Shown here one piece after another: positions 1 to 11,377 of a DNA stretch of 64,000 nt; the stretch's first letter is position 1, and each line of letters opens with the position of its first letter. The notes beneath the pieces were generated by a model. It was given only the letters and a program-made list of their open reading frames with translations, was not told the origin of the DNA and made no database searches. The DNA comes from Lagopus muta (lineage: Eukaryota > Chordata > Aves > Galliformes > Phasianidae): contig NC_064444.1 of NCBI RefSeq assembly GCF_023343835.1, positions 19,195,219-19,259,218 of the forward strand. The letters run 5' to 3'. The position numbers were made by a program, and so were the translations under genes.

Positions 1-300
1 GAGAGTGACGGAACTGTATGGATTGGAAGGGACCTCTAGAGATCCTCAGGTCCCTGATAAAGCAGGCTCCCTACAGCAGGCCACACCAGCAGGCATCTGG
101 ACAGGTCCTGAATATCTCCAGAGAAGGAAATTCCACCATCCCTCTGGGCAGCCCCTTCCAGTTCCTCGTCACCCTCAGAGCAAAGGAGTTTTTTCCTCGT
201 GTTCATGTGGAACTGCCTGAATTCCAGAAGGCGAAGCCCCCAGGGGAAAGGCGCTGGATAATCTGTTCCAGGATAGTTCCCTATGCAACGTGACCAGAGA
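1..300 (-). repeat. CR1 LINE 3' fragment
   Basis: The sequence matches the CR1 3' region seen better preserved at 8391 and 54722: a 'TTGGAAGGGACCTC' block, then 'AGCAGGCTCCCTACA', then 'CATCTCCAGAGAAGGA'-like and 'CTGGGCAGCC' blocks in the same order. It is diverged and lacks the terminal octamer at the window edge. The element lies on the minus strand. The right end is fuzzy, at about 230-300. Confidence 0.8.
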
Positions 301-569
301 CCTTAGCAGTCAGCAAACACCAGGGAGCCTGGTATGCTGACTCTTAAGAAAACACAGAGTGTGGAGCAGGGTGGAGTCTCGTGGCCAAATTCCGCGTTGA
401 TCCTTCCTCCAGGGATGGGGACTTGATGAAACAAACGAATAAAACCGTTGCATTGCTCTGAGCCAGCACTGAGCCACCAGTTTCAACCTTTCTGCCTTAA
501 CCATGCTTCCCGAATAAACTTTACAAAATGGATCCACGTGAAAAAAAAACTTCAGACAGCTGAGGAGAG

Positions 570-950
570 ATGGTTGGGTGGGGCAGCCGCTGTCTGGGGA
601 CTGGGTGGGCATCGGTTGGAAGGTGGTGAGCGACTGCTTGTGCAGTCCGGGGGGCTCCCAAACGACCCCGGGAGGACGCCCCGGTCCAGCCCCGCGACAG
701 CCTTCGCGCCTCTACGATGGTCCCGAGCTCCCTCCCGGCCCCGCAAGGACCCGCGTTGCCCGGGCCGGGCCGCCCCCAGCCCCGCCTCGCGCCCCCCCGA
801 CGTCACGGCCGCGCCACTCCCGGCGCGCGGCGCATGCGGTGACGTCACGCGACCGTAGCACCGCCTGCGGAAGCGGCGATCCGGGCACCGCCTGCCGGCC
901 CGAGCACGCGCAGAGCTGGAGCGGGGCGAGCGTTCCTCCTGCTGTGTGTT
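570..950. promoter_or_regulatory. CpG-rich promoter-like block with a CRE
   Basis: This stretch is very GC-rich and dense in CpG, unlike its flanks. It contains a perfect palindromic cAMP-response element TGACGTCA at 840-847 and a second GACGTCAC at 799-806, with GC boxes around 780-830. This is typical of a vertebrate CpG-island promoter. I cannot identify the transcript: no convincing coding exon follows on either strand before the repeat at 1027, so it may serve a gene lying to the left of the window. Confidence 0.5.
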
Positions 951-1026
951 TTAACTCTTGGGTATGCGCATTACATGGAGCAATCCCCCACGCATCTGAC
1001 ACCACAGTAAAGAATGGCCGCTTCCT

Positions 1027-1923
1027 AATTTTTGGTATTAAGGAGTTTTATTTGGTGTTAAGGAGTTTTATTTCCAATTTTGGTGACAGTTCTGGCAAGT
1101 CACGGACACAGCTCTTGAACCCCCATGATTTCACAGATTGTAGGACCAATCAGCCCAAGGTGGGGCTGTATTTCTGCTGGGCACCCCATGTCCTGATCAG
1201 TATGGACAGGAAATCCCACGCCGGGGGAGCCCTGCTCTGCTCTGTGTTGCCTGACACTGCAATGACCTGGTCCCCTTGGGCAGCAGCGGCACCAAACGAG
1301 AGGTGTTGCTGGTGTGCTCCTCAGGCAGGCTGCACGCAGAGTGAGATGTCAGCCAGGCTGTCTTCTCAGAGTTTTCCAGCACCAGCCTGCACATTTCACC
1401 TCTTAAACTGAGCAGTTTTTGTGACGTGGATCCTGGTGGACGTGGTCCAGACTGACTGCCGCTGGGCTCCTTGAACAGTCTGGTCTCAGAGCTCCAACAC
1501 CATAGGGATGCTGTTGGTGTTTCCTGCAGGGCCAGGGTTCCAGAATGGCTCTGGAGGTTTGCTTGTGCATTTTCTGGCACTCCTCCTTTATCGGGGACTT
1601 TCACTGCTCAGTGTTCTTTTTTGTAACTCTTTGGTTCCACTGCCTTTGCTGGACCCATCTTCTTTGCTTTGCCTTTCGCAGTGGATTTTCCCTCTTTCTT
1701 TTTCCCAGGCTGTGTTTTGATAGAAGACACCTCCAGGATTGCTGGCAGCTGACTGAAAGGACACAGTAGGAGGGGTCCATCTGAGTGGGCGATCACTCTT
1801 CCTGGAGCCTCCATCGAGTTTCACCTTCCACAAGGTATAACTGTACAAGGAACATCTGACACAGAGAGACAGCAAATCATAAATAGAAATATAATTATGG
1901 CCATAAGGACAATGAGATAGAGC
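1027..1923 (-). repeat. Inverted-repeat arm A (897 bp)
   Basis: The reverse complement of this block matches 17347-18243 base for base with about four substitutions that I could find. Read on the minus strand it has several short open frames (a 68-codon and a 135-codon frame) kept identical in both arms, and it ends in two AATAAA-type signals within 'AAATAAAACTCCTTAA' repeats. That looks like the 3' end of a transcription unit, but I do not recognise a protein. The left end (CCAAAAATT at 1027-1035) borders the CpG block; the right end is at GCTCTATC (about 1916-1923). Confidence 0.9.
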
Positions 1924-2884
1924 ACTTTAAATGAGCAAGCTTAAAATCCCTACGGTTCCAAGAAGCAACAGGATAGGTGAGTGACAAAAGAGTGTGTGGA
2001 AGAGAAATCTGGAGAATAATGGGAAGTGTGCACACAGAATTGCTGGAAAGGCGACTTCCAGCATGGAGTGTTGAATCAGGCCAGGTGCGAACACCTGCAG
2101 GGCTGCGGAGACGAAGTGCACTGCATAGGAGACAGAACTGCCAAGTCCAAGGGGAAATAAATATTTTTTCTCCTGCTATTTATAAACATGAAGAAAAAAA
2201 GAATGTTGATGGGAAAACGCTTACACTTCAGTACAAATGCTCAGTCGCCTCAGGTGGTAAGCAATCTTCATATATTTTTCCAGTAATTCTCAGACCCACG
2301 ACTACAGTTCTCTGCCTTGCTTAGAGCAAAGAGCCAACAAACTCCCTGCCCAGCACTGTTACTCTGGTACCATCTGGAATATTACCAGCACCGTGAGAGC
2401 TGGGACAGCACAGACGCAGAGGTAGGCTGGGCTGGGAGGCTCTTGAAGGATCCTGAAGGACCCTGAGTGCCCTGGGGCAGGGAGCAGAGTAGGATGCTGT
2501 GCATCCCAGTGCATCCCAACCCCTGCAGCAGAGAGCACGGGCCCTCTGCCTGATCGTTGTACTCTGCCCTGCCTTCTTATTGAAATCTGCTCCTGGGAGT
2601 TTGGTACACGAGCGTGGTCATTTGCATGGGTAAATGTCTGTGCACGCTTTGCTCGCCAAGCTCAGGTGGGGCTGACTGGAGCAAGCTCCAGACACAGGGT
2701 TGGGGCTGCCACGTGGGGAACAGCCCAGGGCCTGGGAAGGGCACCCACAGTGACCCAAAGACCAGCTGCACACTCAAGGAGCTCCTCTCCATTGCCAAGC
2801 CCGCCTCTCGATCCCATCTATGTGCCACATCCCTTCCCCAATGGCCTGAGATGACTTAGGACAACTGAGCTAGAAACAGCTCAC
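1924..2884. other. No gene seen
   Basis: I see nothing I can name here. It has moderate GC and no coding-like exon with flanking splice sites on either strand. Short open frames exist but none resembles a known family. Confidence 0.5.
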
Positions 2885-3490
2885 CCTGACATTGCCAGTC
2901 AAGATCTGAGCCACTTCAACCCCAGCAGCCCAATCCACCTGCTGGTTGTTCAGATGCTCTTCAGTTGCACAACTGGCTACCTGGGCATCGATGTGCTCAA
3001 TCACGTTCTCTACCAGGGCAGCGACATCCTGCCATAATGCAGCAGCCCAGATGGCTTTGCCTCTGCGCTGACAGTTGTGCTTCCTCTGCTGTAACCACCC
3101 CTGGCTGCATGGTCAGTGTGAGCCATGAGATCCACCTAGCACCAGCTGCATGAGGTGAAGGGACTCTCCCTCTGAACATCCAGCCCTGCTCAGGCAGTCA
3201 TTTGCCAAAAGGGGCTGTGCTTCAGCACCAACCACCTCCAAAGCTGCTTGGACCCCTTCCTTTATATGCTGCCAAGAATTGGAGCCTCAGATCCCCATTT
3301 CCTCAACTCCAAAGCCCCCCTCAGGGTTGACCTTGAGTCTCCCCTGGCACCTTCCGCCTGAGGTTCCTGTGAGGCTGCTCTCCCCAGATGCAGTCTAGAG
3401 CATGTTTTCTCATCTTGTCCTGTCCGGACTGACCAAAGCCCTGCTACACAAATTGTCTCCTGTTTGATTTGTTCAAAATGAAGACTGGTT
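2885..3490 (-). pseudogene. Degenerate ERV-L-like pol fragment (RT end to RNase H)
   Basis: This block aligns in order with the pol region of the provirus at 41100-42110. Shared blocks include 'CACTGCTGTAACCACCCC'-like, 'CAGCAGCCCA', 'GCTGTGTTTCAGTACC'-like and 'TGTTTAATCTGTTCAAAA'-like sequences. On the minus strand a recognisable peptide FEQIKQE followed later by VRTGQ survives near 3400-3480. There are many substitutions, frameshifts and an internal deletion, so it is a dead, old copy in the same orientation as the later provirus. Confidence 0.75.
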
Positions 3491-4788
3491 TTCAGAAGGA
3501 CTAGGATTACTGTCTTTCTCAAAACCTTCCTCCAGTAGTCATGGATTTTTGTTGTTCTCGACAGGTAAAGGGACTCTGCCTTAGTGCAGAGTAAACAGAC
3601 CCGGTGCACGTCAGCACAACAGCTTTGCCTGGCTCTTACACTCCTTTGAGCTGAAGGGTCTTTACAAGGCATTACCTGAGAAACAAATCAGATGTTGCTG
3701 AGGGCAGGCAAATCCCATTCCAAAGCGCAGAACAAGAAATTCCTCAGCTTTTCTCAGAATACCTAAGGCAGATCTTAGCTCTCCTATTCTAGGCAGACAC
3801 ACAGACAGCTCCTTGCAGCTGCCCACAGAGATTCATTTTTGCAGGTGTAGCAGTAGAACACCTTCTCCATGGAACTCGATAGCGCAGAGATCCTACAGGA
3901 AAGGTGTATATGTCTGGTGGGTAGCTTGCAGCCCAGCAGGACACCCCAGAGAAATACTGTCATGCCCTGGAGAGGGGGGGCACTGAAGAAGAGTCATCTC
4001 CGCACGTCTTTTGAGTATGGTAGCACAGCACCCACAGCCCTGCGTCCTGTGACACTGCTGGGATGCTCTGGAAATAATGGAATGGGGTGGGGCATCTCGC
4101 TCACCTGGGGCACTGCAATGGGGGGATACAGGCTCTGCTAGATACAGAGGCAGGGAGGATGAGGAAGGGATGAGGATGCCCCATGAGAACAGACAGCTCA
4201 TATGGACAGAGCTGCTCTGCAAGAAAACAAAAAAGTTTTTGAAGAACAGGTAAGTAGCTTTTGGGAATGAGGACACATGGAGAATTCGGTGAGGTGAGTG
4301 ACAGTGAGCTGTGCTGTCTTGGCTGTTACCAACCTCTGGATGAAGGAGAAGCAGGAATCTTCTGTCAGCAACTCCAGAAAACCTCCACATAAATGAGCAG
4401 TATCCAGTGGGGAATTGCAATTGCCCTGGCATTGACAGGCCAGGTAAAAGAAGAAGCTGCAAAGAGCCTGGAGGGTCTACAGACCCACAGGGGGCCCCTG
4501 CTGTTCCTATGGAGTTACACCTCAGGGACCCTATAGAGCCAATACAACTGCCCCACCCTATGTGGCACCTCTGTCCCCTACAGAATTCATCCAACGGTTC
4601 CTGTAAGAGCTGCAGCTCTAAACCTATAAGGCAGTGCCCCTCTGCATCCCTACAGGACGACACTGAAGATGTTGCCCACAGGCAACAAATGAGATTTTGG
4701 TGTGGAAAAAGTGGGAGAAAATATATTATTGAAAATGTCATCTGGGCCAGCAGGACACCAGTGGTGAGGGCGACGGGAGGCAACAGCA
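3491..4788. other. IMP4 3' flank; nothing else supported
   Basis: The part next to 4788 should hold the 3' UTR of IMP4 on the minus strand. I see no canonical AATAAA there, only AATATA/AATAAT-type sequences near 4720-4735. A plus-strand 'GAACAG|GTAAGT' near 4240-4250 looks like a splice donor but I could not build a gene around it. Confidence 0.4.
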
Positions 4789-7700
4789 CTAGGTGGCACT
4801 CAGCAGATGGCGCTTGGGGGCAGTGGCAGTGTAGGGGTGCCAACGCCATTCCACATCAGCAGCATCCCCTTGCTCCAGGGTCCCCAGGCGGATCAGGTAG
4901 GCTGCAGGGAGACGGGACACATCAGAGGCATGATGGGGACCCACGGGATGCAACAAGGGTATAAGGACAGGATGGGGATATGCTGGGAACATGAGGAAGA
5001 GGATGCGATGGGGACACAAAGAGACTTGAGGGGGACATGGGGGACGCTATGGTGACACACTGATACATGGGAGACAAGGGGATGCGGCGATCTGGAGGAC
5101 ACAAGGACAGGCTGAGGACACAAGGACATGCTAGGGACACAGTGGACATGACGGGAACACACCGGTGACACGGAAACACAAGGGACACGTTGGGGATAGA
5201 AGAACATGGTGGAACACAGGGGACATAATGGGAAGCTGTTGTGGCATGGGGACATGTGATGGTGATGTGGGAAACACAGGAACATGGTGAGGCAGGTCGG
5301 AGCACGAGGACATACCAGGGCATGGGGAACATGAACAGAACATACTGGGGACATGAAGGTACATGGAAAACATGGGCACACGGGGTTATGAGGGACAGAG
5401 GGACAAGATGGGGAAACGGGAACACAATAGTGACATGGGGTTACATGGGAAATATGGGAACACGGCCACATTAAAGGACACAGGGATATGGGGGACATGG
5501 GATTTGGGGGACATGGAGCCATGTTGGGGACAAAAATACAGATGACAGGAACACATTTGGGATGTGGAGACTTAATGAAGACATGGAGAACACAGGGATA
5601 TGGGGACATGGAGACATGCTAGGGCAAGGAGGCACAAGGGGGAACACTGGGGACAATGAGGACATGGGGCAAATGTTGGAGATAGGAGCACGTGGGGTAC
5701 ATGCAACATGCTGGGGACATGTTCAGGGACATAGGAGGCCATCGGGGACATGGGACAAACGTTGGAGACCTACACACAGAGGGGATATGAGAGAACACTG
5801 GGCTGTGGGGAAATGCTGTGGATACGTGAGAATATAACAGGCACAGGGAACACAGGGACACGAGGGGACAGGGGACACGCTGGGGACACCCTGGAGACGC
5901 ACTGGAGATGTGGAAACACATGGAGGGAAATGAGGGTTAACAAAAGGCATGGACATAAGCAGAGGGTGTCAGGCAGTAGGGACAATTAGGGCTCAGGGAA
6001 AGGGATAGAAGGTGCTGAGGGGTCTGGGAAGGCCACGGGGACACTTGTGAACACTCACGGCGTAGCTGGAAGCGGGGTCCCACCTCCTCTAGTTCCACTG
6101 TCTTCCCCTGCCGCCGGTAAACGTGGTTCCTGCAAGGACACCACTGTTTCCTAGAAGTTCCCAAGGTTCTTTAACCCCATCCATGTCCCCTGTGTCTCCA
6201 CAATATCCCCACTGCCTCCCAAAGCACATGTGACACCCTTCCCAGCATCCCTGTCCCACCCGGGTCACCCTCCATTCCCACCGGACAAGAATGACGTCAT
6301 CTTCATTGGCAAAAGTCACCACGCGGCGGGTCTGGGGCCGGGGGACAGGGAACAGGTGCTTGAGGATGGTCCCCAGCTGAGGAACAGGCACAAGGACACT
6401 GTTACCATGGTGTGCTGCCTGCTGCCCACGTTCCCTGCAGTGTCCCCAGTGTCCCAGTCTCCACGTCCCTCATTATCCCTCCCTTTGTCCCCGTGTCACC
6501 ACGCTCCACTACGTCACCACGTCCCTCCATGTTCCCACATTCCCCCAGTGTTCCCCATACTCTCCGAAGTTCCCATATCCTCCAGGTTTCTTAGTCCCTC
6601 CATGTCCCCCACGTCCCTCACATCCCAAGCTCCCCAACATCCCAATGCCCCTCCACATTCTCATACGTCTCCCAGCGTCCCCATGTCCCCTGTGCCACGT
6701 GTCCCTCCACATCCCCACATCCCTCTATGTCCTTGTGTCCCCCCATATCTCCATGTCCTTTGAAGTCCCAATGTCCCTGCACCCATCACATCCCCAGTGC
6801 CCCCATCAACCCCACGCCCACATCTCCGTGTCCCCACGTACCCGTGTCCCTCCCCGCCCCCCTTGTGTCCTGCAATGCCTCTGCATCCCCTTACCCGACG
6901 TCCCAGCGCGCTGTCCAGTCGGTGCAGCAAGATGTGCGGAGCTCCTAGCGGAGCACCACCAAGACCCCCCACCTCATGCCTCAGCACAGCCCCGCTCAGC
7001 GTGAAGTGGGCTGTAGGGCCATGGGGCAGGTGGCACAGAACCAGCCCATCTGGGGACAGCGGTGTGTGTCAGAGAGGCCTCGTTCCATCATTGTGCCTGC
7101 CCCCTTAGTCCTGCGCACCTCCCCACAGCTCCACTCCTTGACATTAGCAAAGGCTTTTCCCGTTAACCCTACCCCTCACGCATCAGCCTCCCCCTTTCCC
7201 CGCCCAACACAGGCCCCTCAAAACCACGTTTTTCCCCAGCACGGGGCACCTCCTGCGCCCTCACCCCTTTTCCAAGCCCTCACCCCATCTCACCAGGCTG
7301 TCCGCGGGTCTCATGCAGTACCAGCAAGTCAGTGACGCCAGCCGCCCGGCACGCACTCACCAGGGCCCCCACCTCTGCCCGGCCCCTGTTCAGCCGCCGA
7401 GCCCCTGGGATCACCAGGCACAGCTCCTGGGGGTGAAGCAGGTCAAGAAGCCATGCCTACTACCTCAACCGTGCCAATAAACGCTCCACCCACCCCAACG
7501 AGCTCCTCGCCCACATCCTAGTGTGGATTCAGGCCCATGGGGAGCACCATCCAAGCTCCGCTCACCCACCTTACACCCCACTCCAGACCCAACCTGAAGA
7601 ACAAAACACAAAGACTGGGGGCGGAGCCAACCCAAAGCCCCACCCGTGTCACCGAGGCCAGACTCCATCTGTGAGCCTCATCAACAAGTGAGGCCATCAC

Positions 7701-10298
7701 CCACCTTGGCAAAGATACGGAGGCGGCTGCTGGGGTCACGCGAGGTTGTCACCATCACTTTGGGGGGCTCCAGCCCTGCCCACCGGTACTCATCGTCCTG
7801 GCTGCCCGTCACACCTAGGGGCAGGGCTTGGTCAGGACGCCCCCCTCAGCAGGGAGTACGCAGGCAGGGCAAACCCACCCCCCTGGGGAGAGAGCTGTGA
7901 AAATCTACCTCCAATTTTGAGAACTGGGCAAATCCGCTCCCTCTGTTGAGGAAGATTCAGCCAAACTCATTCTTCATCTTGAGAGAAACTGAGGAAAACC
8001 TGTTTGCCACTTTAGGAGAACCTGTTTCCCAGTTTAGGAACGACTCAGATGAACTTCCACAGAGATTTTTGAGATTGATTCAGCCTAATCCACTCCCAAT
8101 TTTAAGAAAAAAATAGGGCAAATCTGCTCCCCATTTTGGGGAAGAATCATAAAAGCCCAATCCCCATCTGGGGAGGAATCCGGACAAACACACTGCCATT
8201 CTGAGAGGAACTGAGGAAAATCTGTTCTCAGCTTGCAGGGGAGGGTCATAAAAACGTGCCCTTCATTTCAAGAGGAATTGAGGAAATCTGTTCCCCACTT
8301 TGGGAAACATTCAGGCAAATCCACTCCTCGTTTTGGGCACAACTTGGGTAAACGTAATTTTGCCAAAATCACAGCAAATCCCCCAACTGTGAGAATCACA
8401 GAATTGTAGGAGTTGGAAGGGGCCTCCAGAGATCATCGAGTCCAACCCCCCTGCCAAAGCAGGTTCCCTACACCAGGTCGCACAGGTCGGCATCCAGGCG
8501 AGACTTGAACATCTCCAGAGAAGGAGACTCCACAACCTCCCTGGGCAGCCTGTTCCAGTGCTCCATCACCCTCACCTAAAGAAGTTCTTGCGCACATTTG
8601 TTCGAAACTTCCTATGCTGCAGCTTGTGTCTGTTTCCCCTTATCCTGTCTCCACATACCACTGAAGTGAGAACGAACCAAGCCTATCCTTCATTCTGAGG
8701 AGAATTCACCCAAGCACCCTCCTAACTGTAGGGTCCATCCAGGTAAATCACTTGCTCCTTGGGGTCACAGATTTCTGCTGATCCCTGCCTCATTTCTTGA
8801 GCAACTTGGAGCATACTCTCACTCACCATTTTCCCCCGGTGTCTCAAACTCCAGCTCCTTCTGCAAGGCCAGCGCCTGGCGCCTCAGCTCAGTGGGCAGC
8901 AGTCGGTTCTCTGGGGAGGGGAGACAAAAATTGTGTGGGAGAAGACGATGGAAGGAACCCCAAATATTCTGTAATCCAAACCAGAACCCCTTTAAAGCTC
9001 CTCCTCTGTGTTCTGCAGGCCATACTGCCCCCTTCACATCCCACATTTGCTCCTGCACACCCCAAATTCGCCCCCTTGTGTGATACTTCCCCTCTCTGCA
9101 CCCCCCACTTATCCCCATGCCCCTCATTTGCCCCCACATCCACCATGTTTACCTCAACAACCACCATTTTGCCTCTCAAAACCCTGTCTCTGCTCCACAA
9201 CATTCTGTATTTACCCTACCGCTTCTCCACGAGTTTGCCCATCAGTCCATATTTGTTTCATTTATCCTACGTTTCCCCATCCACTTTATGTCTGTCTCTA
9301 GAGTCCCCATACTTACCCCCGCAGCCCCCATATCTGCCTTCCCACCCCAAATCTGTCCCCTAACTTGCCCCTTCATACACCCTGTTTGGCTCACACGTGC
9401 TCCCTCTGGACCCTGTATTTGCTGCCACATATTAGCTCCCACATACCTCACATCTGCCCCCATGCCCCCTGTTTGCCCATTAGATCCCACATCTGCTCCC
9501 ATGCACCACAGATTTACCCTTGTCCACGCCATAACTTACCTCTCATCCCATATTTATCCCCACAGCCCCCATATGAGGCACCCACACCCCTCATCTGCCC
9601 TTGGGCAAGCTCTACCTGCCCCCCTCCCCTCCCCCCCCAGATTCGCCCTCACCATCCAGGGCCTGTCGCAGCCGCTCCTTCTTGTCCTGCTGCCGCCGCA
9701 GACGTTCCTCCTGCGCCCGGCGCTGCAGGTACTCACGGCGCTCACGGGCCTGGCGGCGAAGCTAAGAACGAGGGACGCGGTGACGGCGAGGAAGACAGAG
9801 AGACAACGGGGGGAGGGGGCACGGGGGGAAGGAGAGCTGAGGATCCTGCGGAGGTACGCGGGGACACCGCCGGAGACGCGGCACGCCGAGAGGACGCGAG
9901 GACGGAGCCGGAGGGACGCGACAGGGGCGCGGCGAGGGGAAGGGAGACCGAGAAGGGACGCGGAAACGCTAACGGGGACTCGGGGACGCCGAGAAGGAGC
10001 CGTAGGGACAGTCCAGGGAACGCGGGCGGCTACGGGAGGACATAAAAAAGGGACGCGGTGACGCCGAGAAGCGCCGGGGCGCCGAAGAGGAACGCGGCGG
10101 CGGCACCGAAACGGCCTCGCGGCCCTGCGGTAGCGAGGGGATGCGGAGACACCGAGCAGGGCGTGGAGACGGCGCGGGGGCGGCGGAAAGGGACGCGGGG
10201 CCACCGGGGAATGAAAAGGGACACCGAGGGGACGGGAGACGCCGCAGGGAAGAAACAGCCCCCGCGACCCCACCGCGACAACCGACGCCTCGTACCAT
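4789..10298 (-). CDS. IMP4: IMP4, U3 snoRNP protein (9 coding exons)
   Basis: IMP4 is a Brix-domain protein that joins IMP3 and MPP10 in the U3 small nucleolar RNP and acts in the nucleolus in early 18S pre-rRNA processing. Coding exons on the minus strand: 10296-10298 (only the ATG, followed directly by GTACGAG), 9653-9761, 8827-8910, 7705-7814, 7294-7426, 6895-7049, 6282-6376, 6059-6129 and 4789-4901. All phases fit and the sum is 873 bp, 290 residues plus stop, close to the human length. Diagnostic stretches are LRRQARERREYLQRRAQEE near the N-terminus, DEYRWAGLEPPKVM and TTSRDPSSRL, the Brix motif FTLSGAVLRHE, and the C-terminal RLGTLEQGDAADVEWRWHPY. There are no stops or frameshifts. Introns carry minisatellites and one CR1. 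The start codon alone forming the coding part of exon 1 is unusual but clear. Confidence 0.95.
5040..5985. repeat. Purine-rich degenerate minisatellite in IMP4 intron
   Basis: The last IMP4 intron is filled by a degenerate array built from GGGGACA(T/C) and GGACACA words at spacing of about 8-20 bp, almost all purine-rich on the plus strand. Long open frames on both strands here are by-products of the repeat and not genes. Confidence 0.9.
6415..6890. repeat. Pyrimidine-rich minisatellite in IMP4 intron
   Basis: The plus strand here is a degenerate array of TCCCC, CATGTCC and CACGTCCC words, the complementary composition to the array at 5040-5985. It lies between exons 6895-7049 and 6282-6376. 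The two arrays could pair in the pre-mRNA. Confidence 0.85.
7900..8390. repeat. Degenerate tandem repeat in IMP4 intron
   Basis: Loosely repeated units of roughly 45-65 bp share words such as AAATC(C/T)(A/G)CTCC, ATTTTGGGG/AA and GAACTGAGGAAAA. The array stops at the CR1 insertion at 8391 and faint units continue after it at 8690-8770. Confidence 0.7.
8391..8672 (-). repeat. CR1 LINE, 3' end fragment
   Basis: This begins with ATCACAGAATTGTAGGAGTTGG and continues with the standard CR1 3' blocks: ATCATCGAGTCCAACCCCCC, the GTTCCCTACA block, TGAACATCTCCAGAGAAGG and CTGGGCAGCCTGTTCCAGTG. The octamer end is on the left, so the element reads on the minus strand. It is 5'-truncated and sits inside an IMP4 intron. 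Confidence 0.95.
9010..9600. repeat. C-rich degenerate repeat in IMP4 intron
   Basis: The plus strand repeats words such as CCCACATTTGC, CCCCCACATC and CCCCATATTT with period near 30 bp. It fills the intron between exons 9653-9761 and 8827-8910. Open frames across it are low-complexity artefacts. Confidence 0.75.
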
Positions 10299-10625
10299 GG
10301 CTGCAGCCGCGCTGCTCTCCTCGCGTCGGCGCCTCCAAACACCGTCACCGTTGATTGGTTCGGGTGGCGAGGACCAATCGGAGCGCTTCGTGCTGGCGAG
10401 GCGCCTCCGATGCGACGGCCGGAGACGGCGGCGCGGTGCCCTCATCCAAAATGGCCGCCGAACGGGCTTCATTCGCTTGGCGGCCGGCCCCCGGCGAGGT
10501 CCCGCCCCGCGCCGCAACGCGTGCTTCCATTGGTGGAACGGCGGAAATCACGGCTTCGATTGGAGGAGGCTGTGGCAGGGAGCGAGGCGGCAGAGGCGGG
10601 CGGAAGTGTGAGGACGGTAGTGTTT
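10299..10625. promoter_or_regulatory. IMP4 CpG promoter, probably bidirectional
   Basis: CpG-dense sequence directly upstream of the IMP4 start. It holds four CCAAT elements: ATTGG at 10354, CCAAT at 10374, ATTGG at 10529 and ATTGG at 10559. A YY1-like AAAATGGCCGCC lies near 10448 and an ETS-like CGGAAGTG near 10600. No TATA box is evident. Elements in both orientations fit a divergent promoter driving IMP4 leftwards and a second transcript rightwards. Confidence 0.7.
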
Positions 10626-10639
10626 GTGTAGTATCCTGT

Positions 10640-11275
10640 GGGGTCGCGCTGATGGGGTTCTTTTGTGGTATGATCTCCGTGTCTGTTTACACGAGGTTAT
10701 TTTTGGTCAGGACTCCCGTAGAACCATAGAAACATCCCCTGGTGGAGTTTTTTTTACGAAGGTGGTTTTGGTAGGGGCTATCAATCACAATGGGATTTGC
10801 TTTGGTCTGATTTCCCATTATGGAGTTCGTTTACAAGGTTGGTCTGGCAGGATCTACTACGTCATTGTCTTTACGTGAGAGGATGCTTGGTAGGGTCTCC
10901 CATGTGTGTATTTACTAGGGAGCTTGACCGGGTGGGATCTCCCATGTTGGGATTTGTTCACAGGGATCGCTTTGGTATGGTACCCAAGAGGATGTTTTTG
11001 TGGGCTTGGCTTTGGTAGGGTGCTCTTTATGGTTGGCTGTGCCAGTTATCTTGGTAAGGTCTTCCGTCACGAGGTTTGTTTACAAGGTCGCTTTGGTAGC
11101 TTCTCTCACGTTGACACGCTTTGTTTCGATACGTTCCTACATTGACGTGTCTTCTTTTGATAGGCTTGTCTGTACTGGCGGGTTCCCTCTGCTTACACGC
11201 CTGTATTGGCAAGTTTCCTCTGCTTACCTGCTTATTTTGGGAGGGTCTTCCAGTGAACACATTGGTTTTGATAGT
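10640..11275. repeat. Tandem repeat of about 50-65 bp units
   Basis: Repeated degenerate units resemble 'TTTGGTAGGGTCTCCCATGT' plus 'GGGATTTGTTTACA'. Recognisable copies occur near 10690, 10745, 10790, 10830, 10890, 10940, 10975, 11020, 11070 and 11120-11250. It separates the IMP4 promoter from the candidate exon at 11280. No coding signal is supported inside it. Confidence 0.75.
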
Positions 11276-11279
11276 CACC

Positions 11280-11367
11280 ATGATGGCACGGGATGCGGTG
11301 CTGCTGGAGCTGTTGGATGGCCTGGAGGTGCTGCAGCAGTGCTGCCTCCTCTTCACCCAGCAGCTGA
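11280..11367 (+). CDS. Candidate first coding exon, CCDC115-like
   Basis: A good Kozak context (CACCATGATGG) opens a 29-codon frame rich in Leu and Glu (LLELLDGLEVLQQ), followed by a consensus donor (CTGA|GTAAGG at 11368). In mammals IMP4 is arranged head-to-head with CCDC115, the Vma22-like V-ATPase assembly factor whose N-terminus is also a Leu/Glu-rich helix, so position and composition suggest that gene. The sequence match is weak and I find no further exons before the CCDC61 end at 13.7 kb; repeats and a CR1 follow. It may be a first exon with diverged or missing downstream exons, a truncated gene, or chance. Confidence 0.3.
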
Positions 11368-11377
11368 GTAAGGTGAC

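Noticed and set aside
578-1411. A 277-codon plus-strand open frame
   Set aside because: It runs from a GC-rich promoter block into the antisense of the inverted-repeat arm, with no family resemblance and no splice context.
3893-4849. A 318-codon minus frame overlapping the IMP4 last exon
   Set aside because: It is in a different frame from IMP4 and covers its 3' flank; the IMP4 frame and stop at 4789 are clear.
5000-6000. Long overlapping open frames on both strands (up to 238 codons)
   Set aside because: They are translations of the GGGGACA minisatellite and consist of low-complexity Cys/Pro/His or Gly/Met/Asp repeats.
9117-10348. Large frames on both strands over 9.1-10.3 kb
   Set aside because: They are by-products of C-rich intron repeats and the CpG promoter; the real coding sequence there is IMP4 exon 9653-9761 and its start codon.
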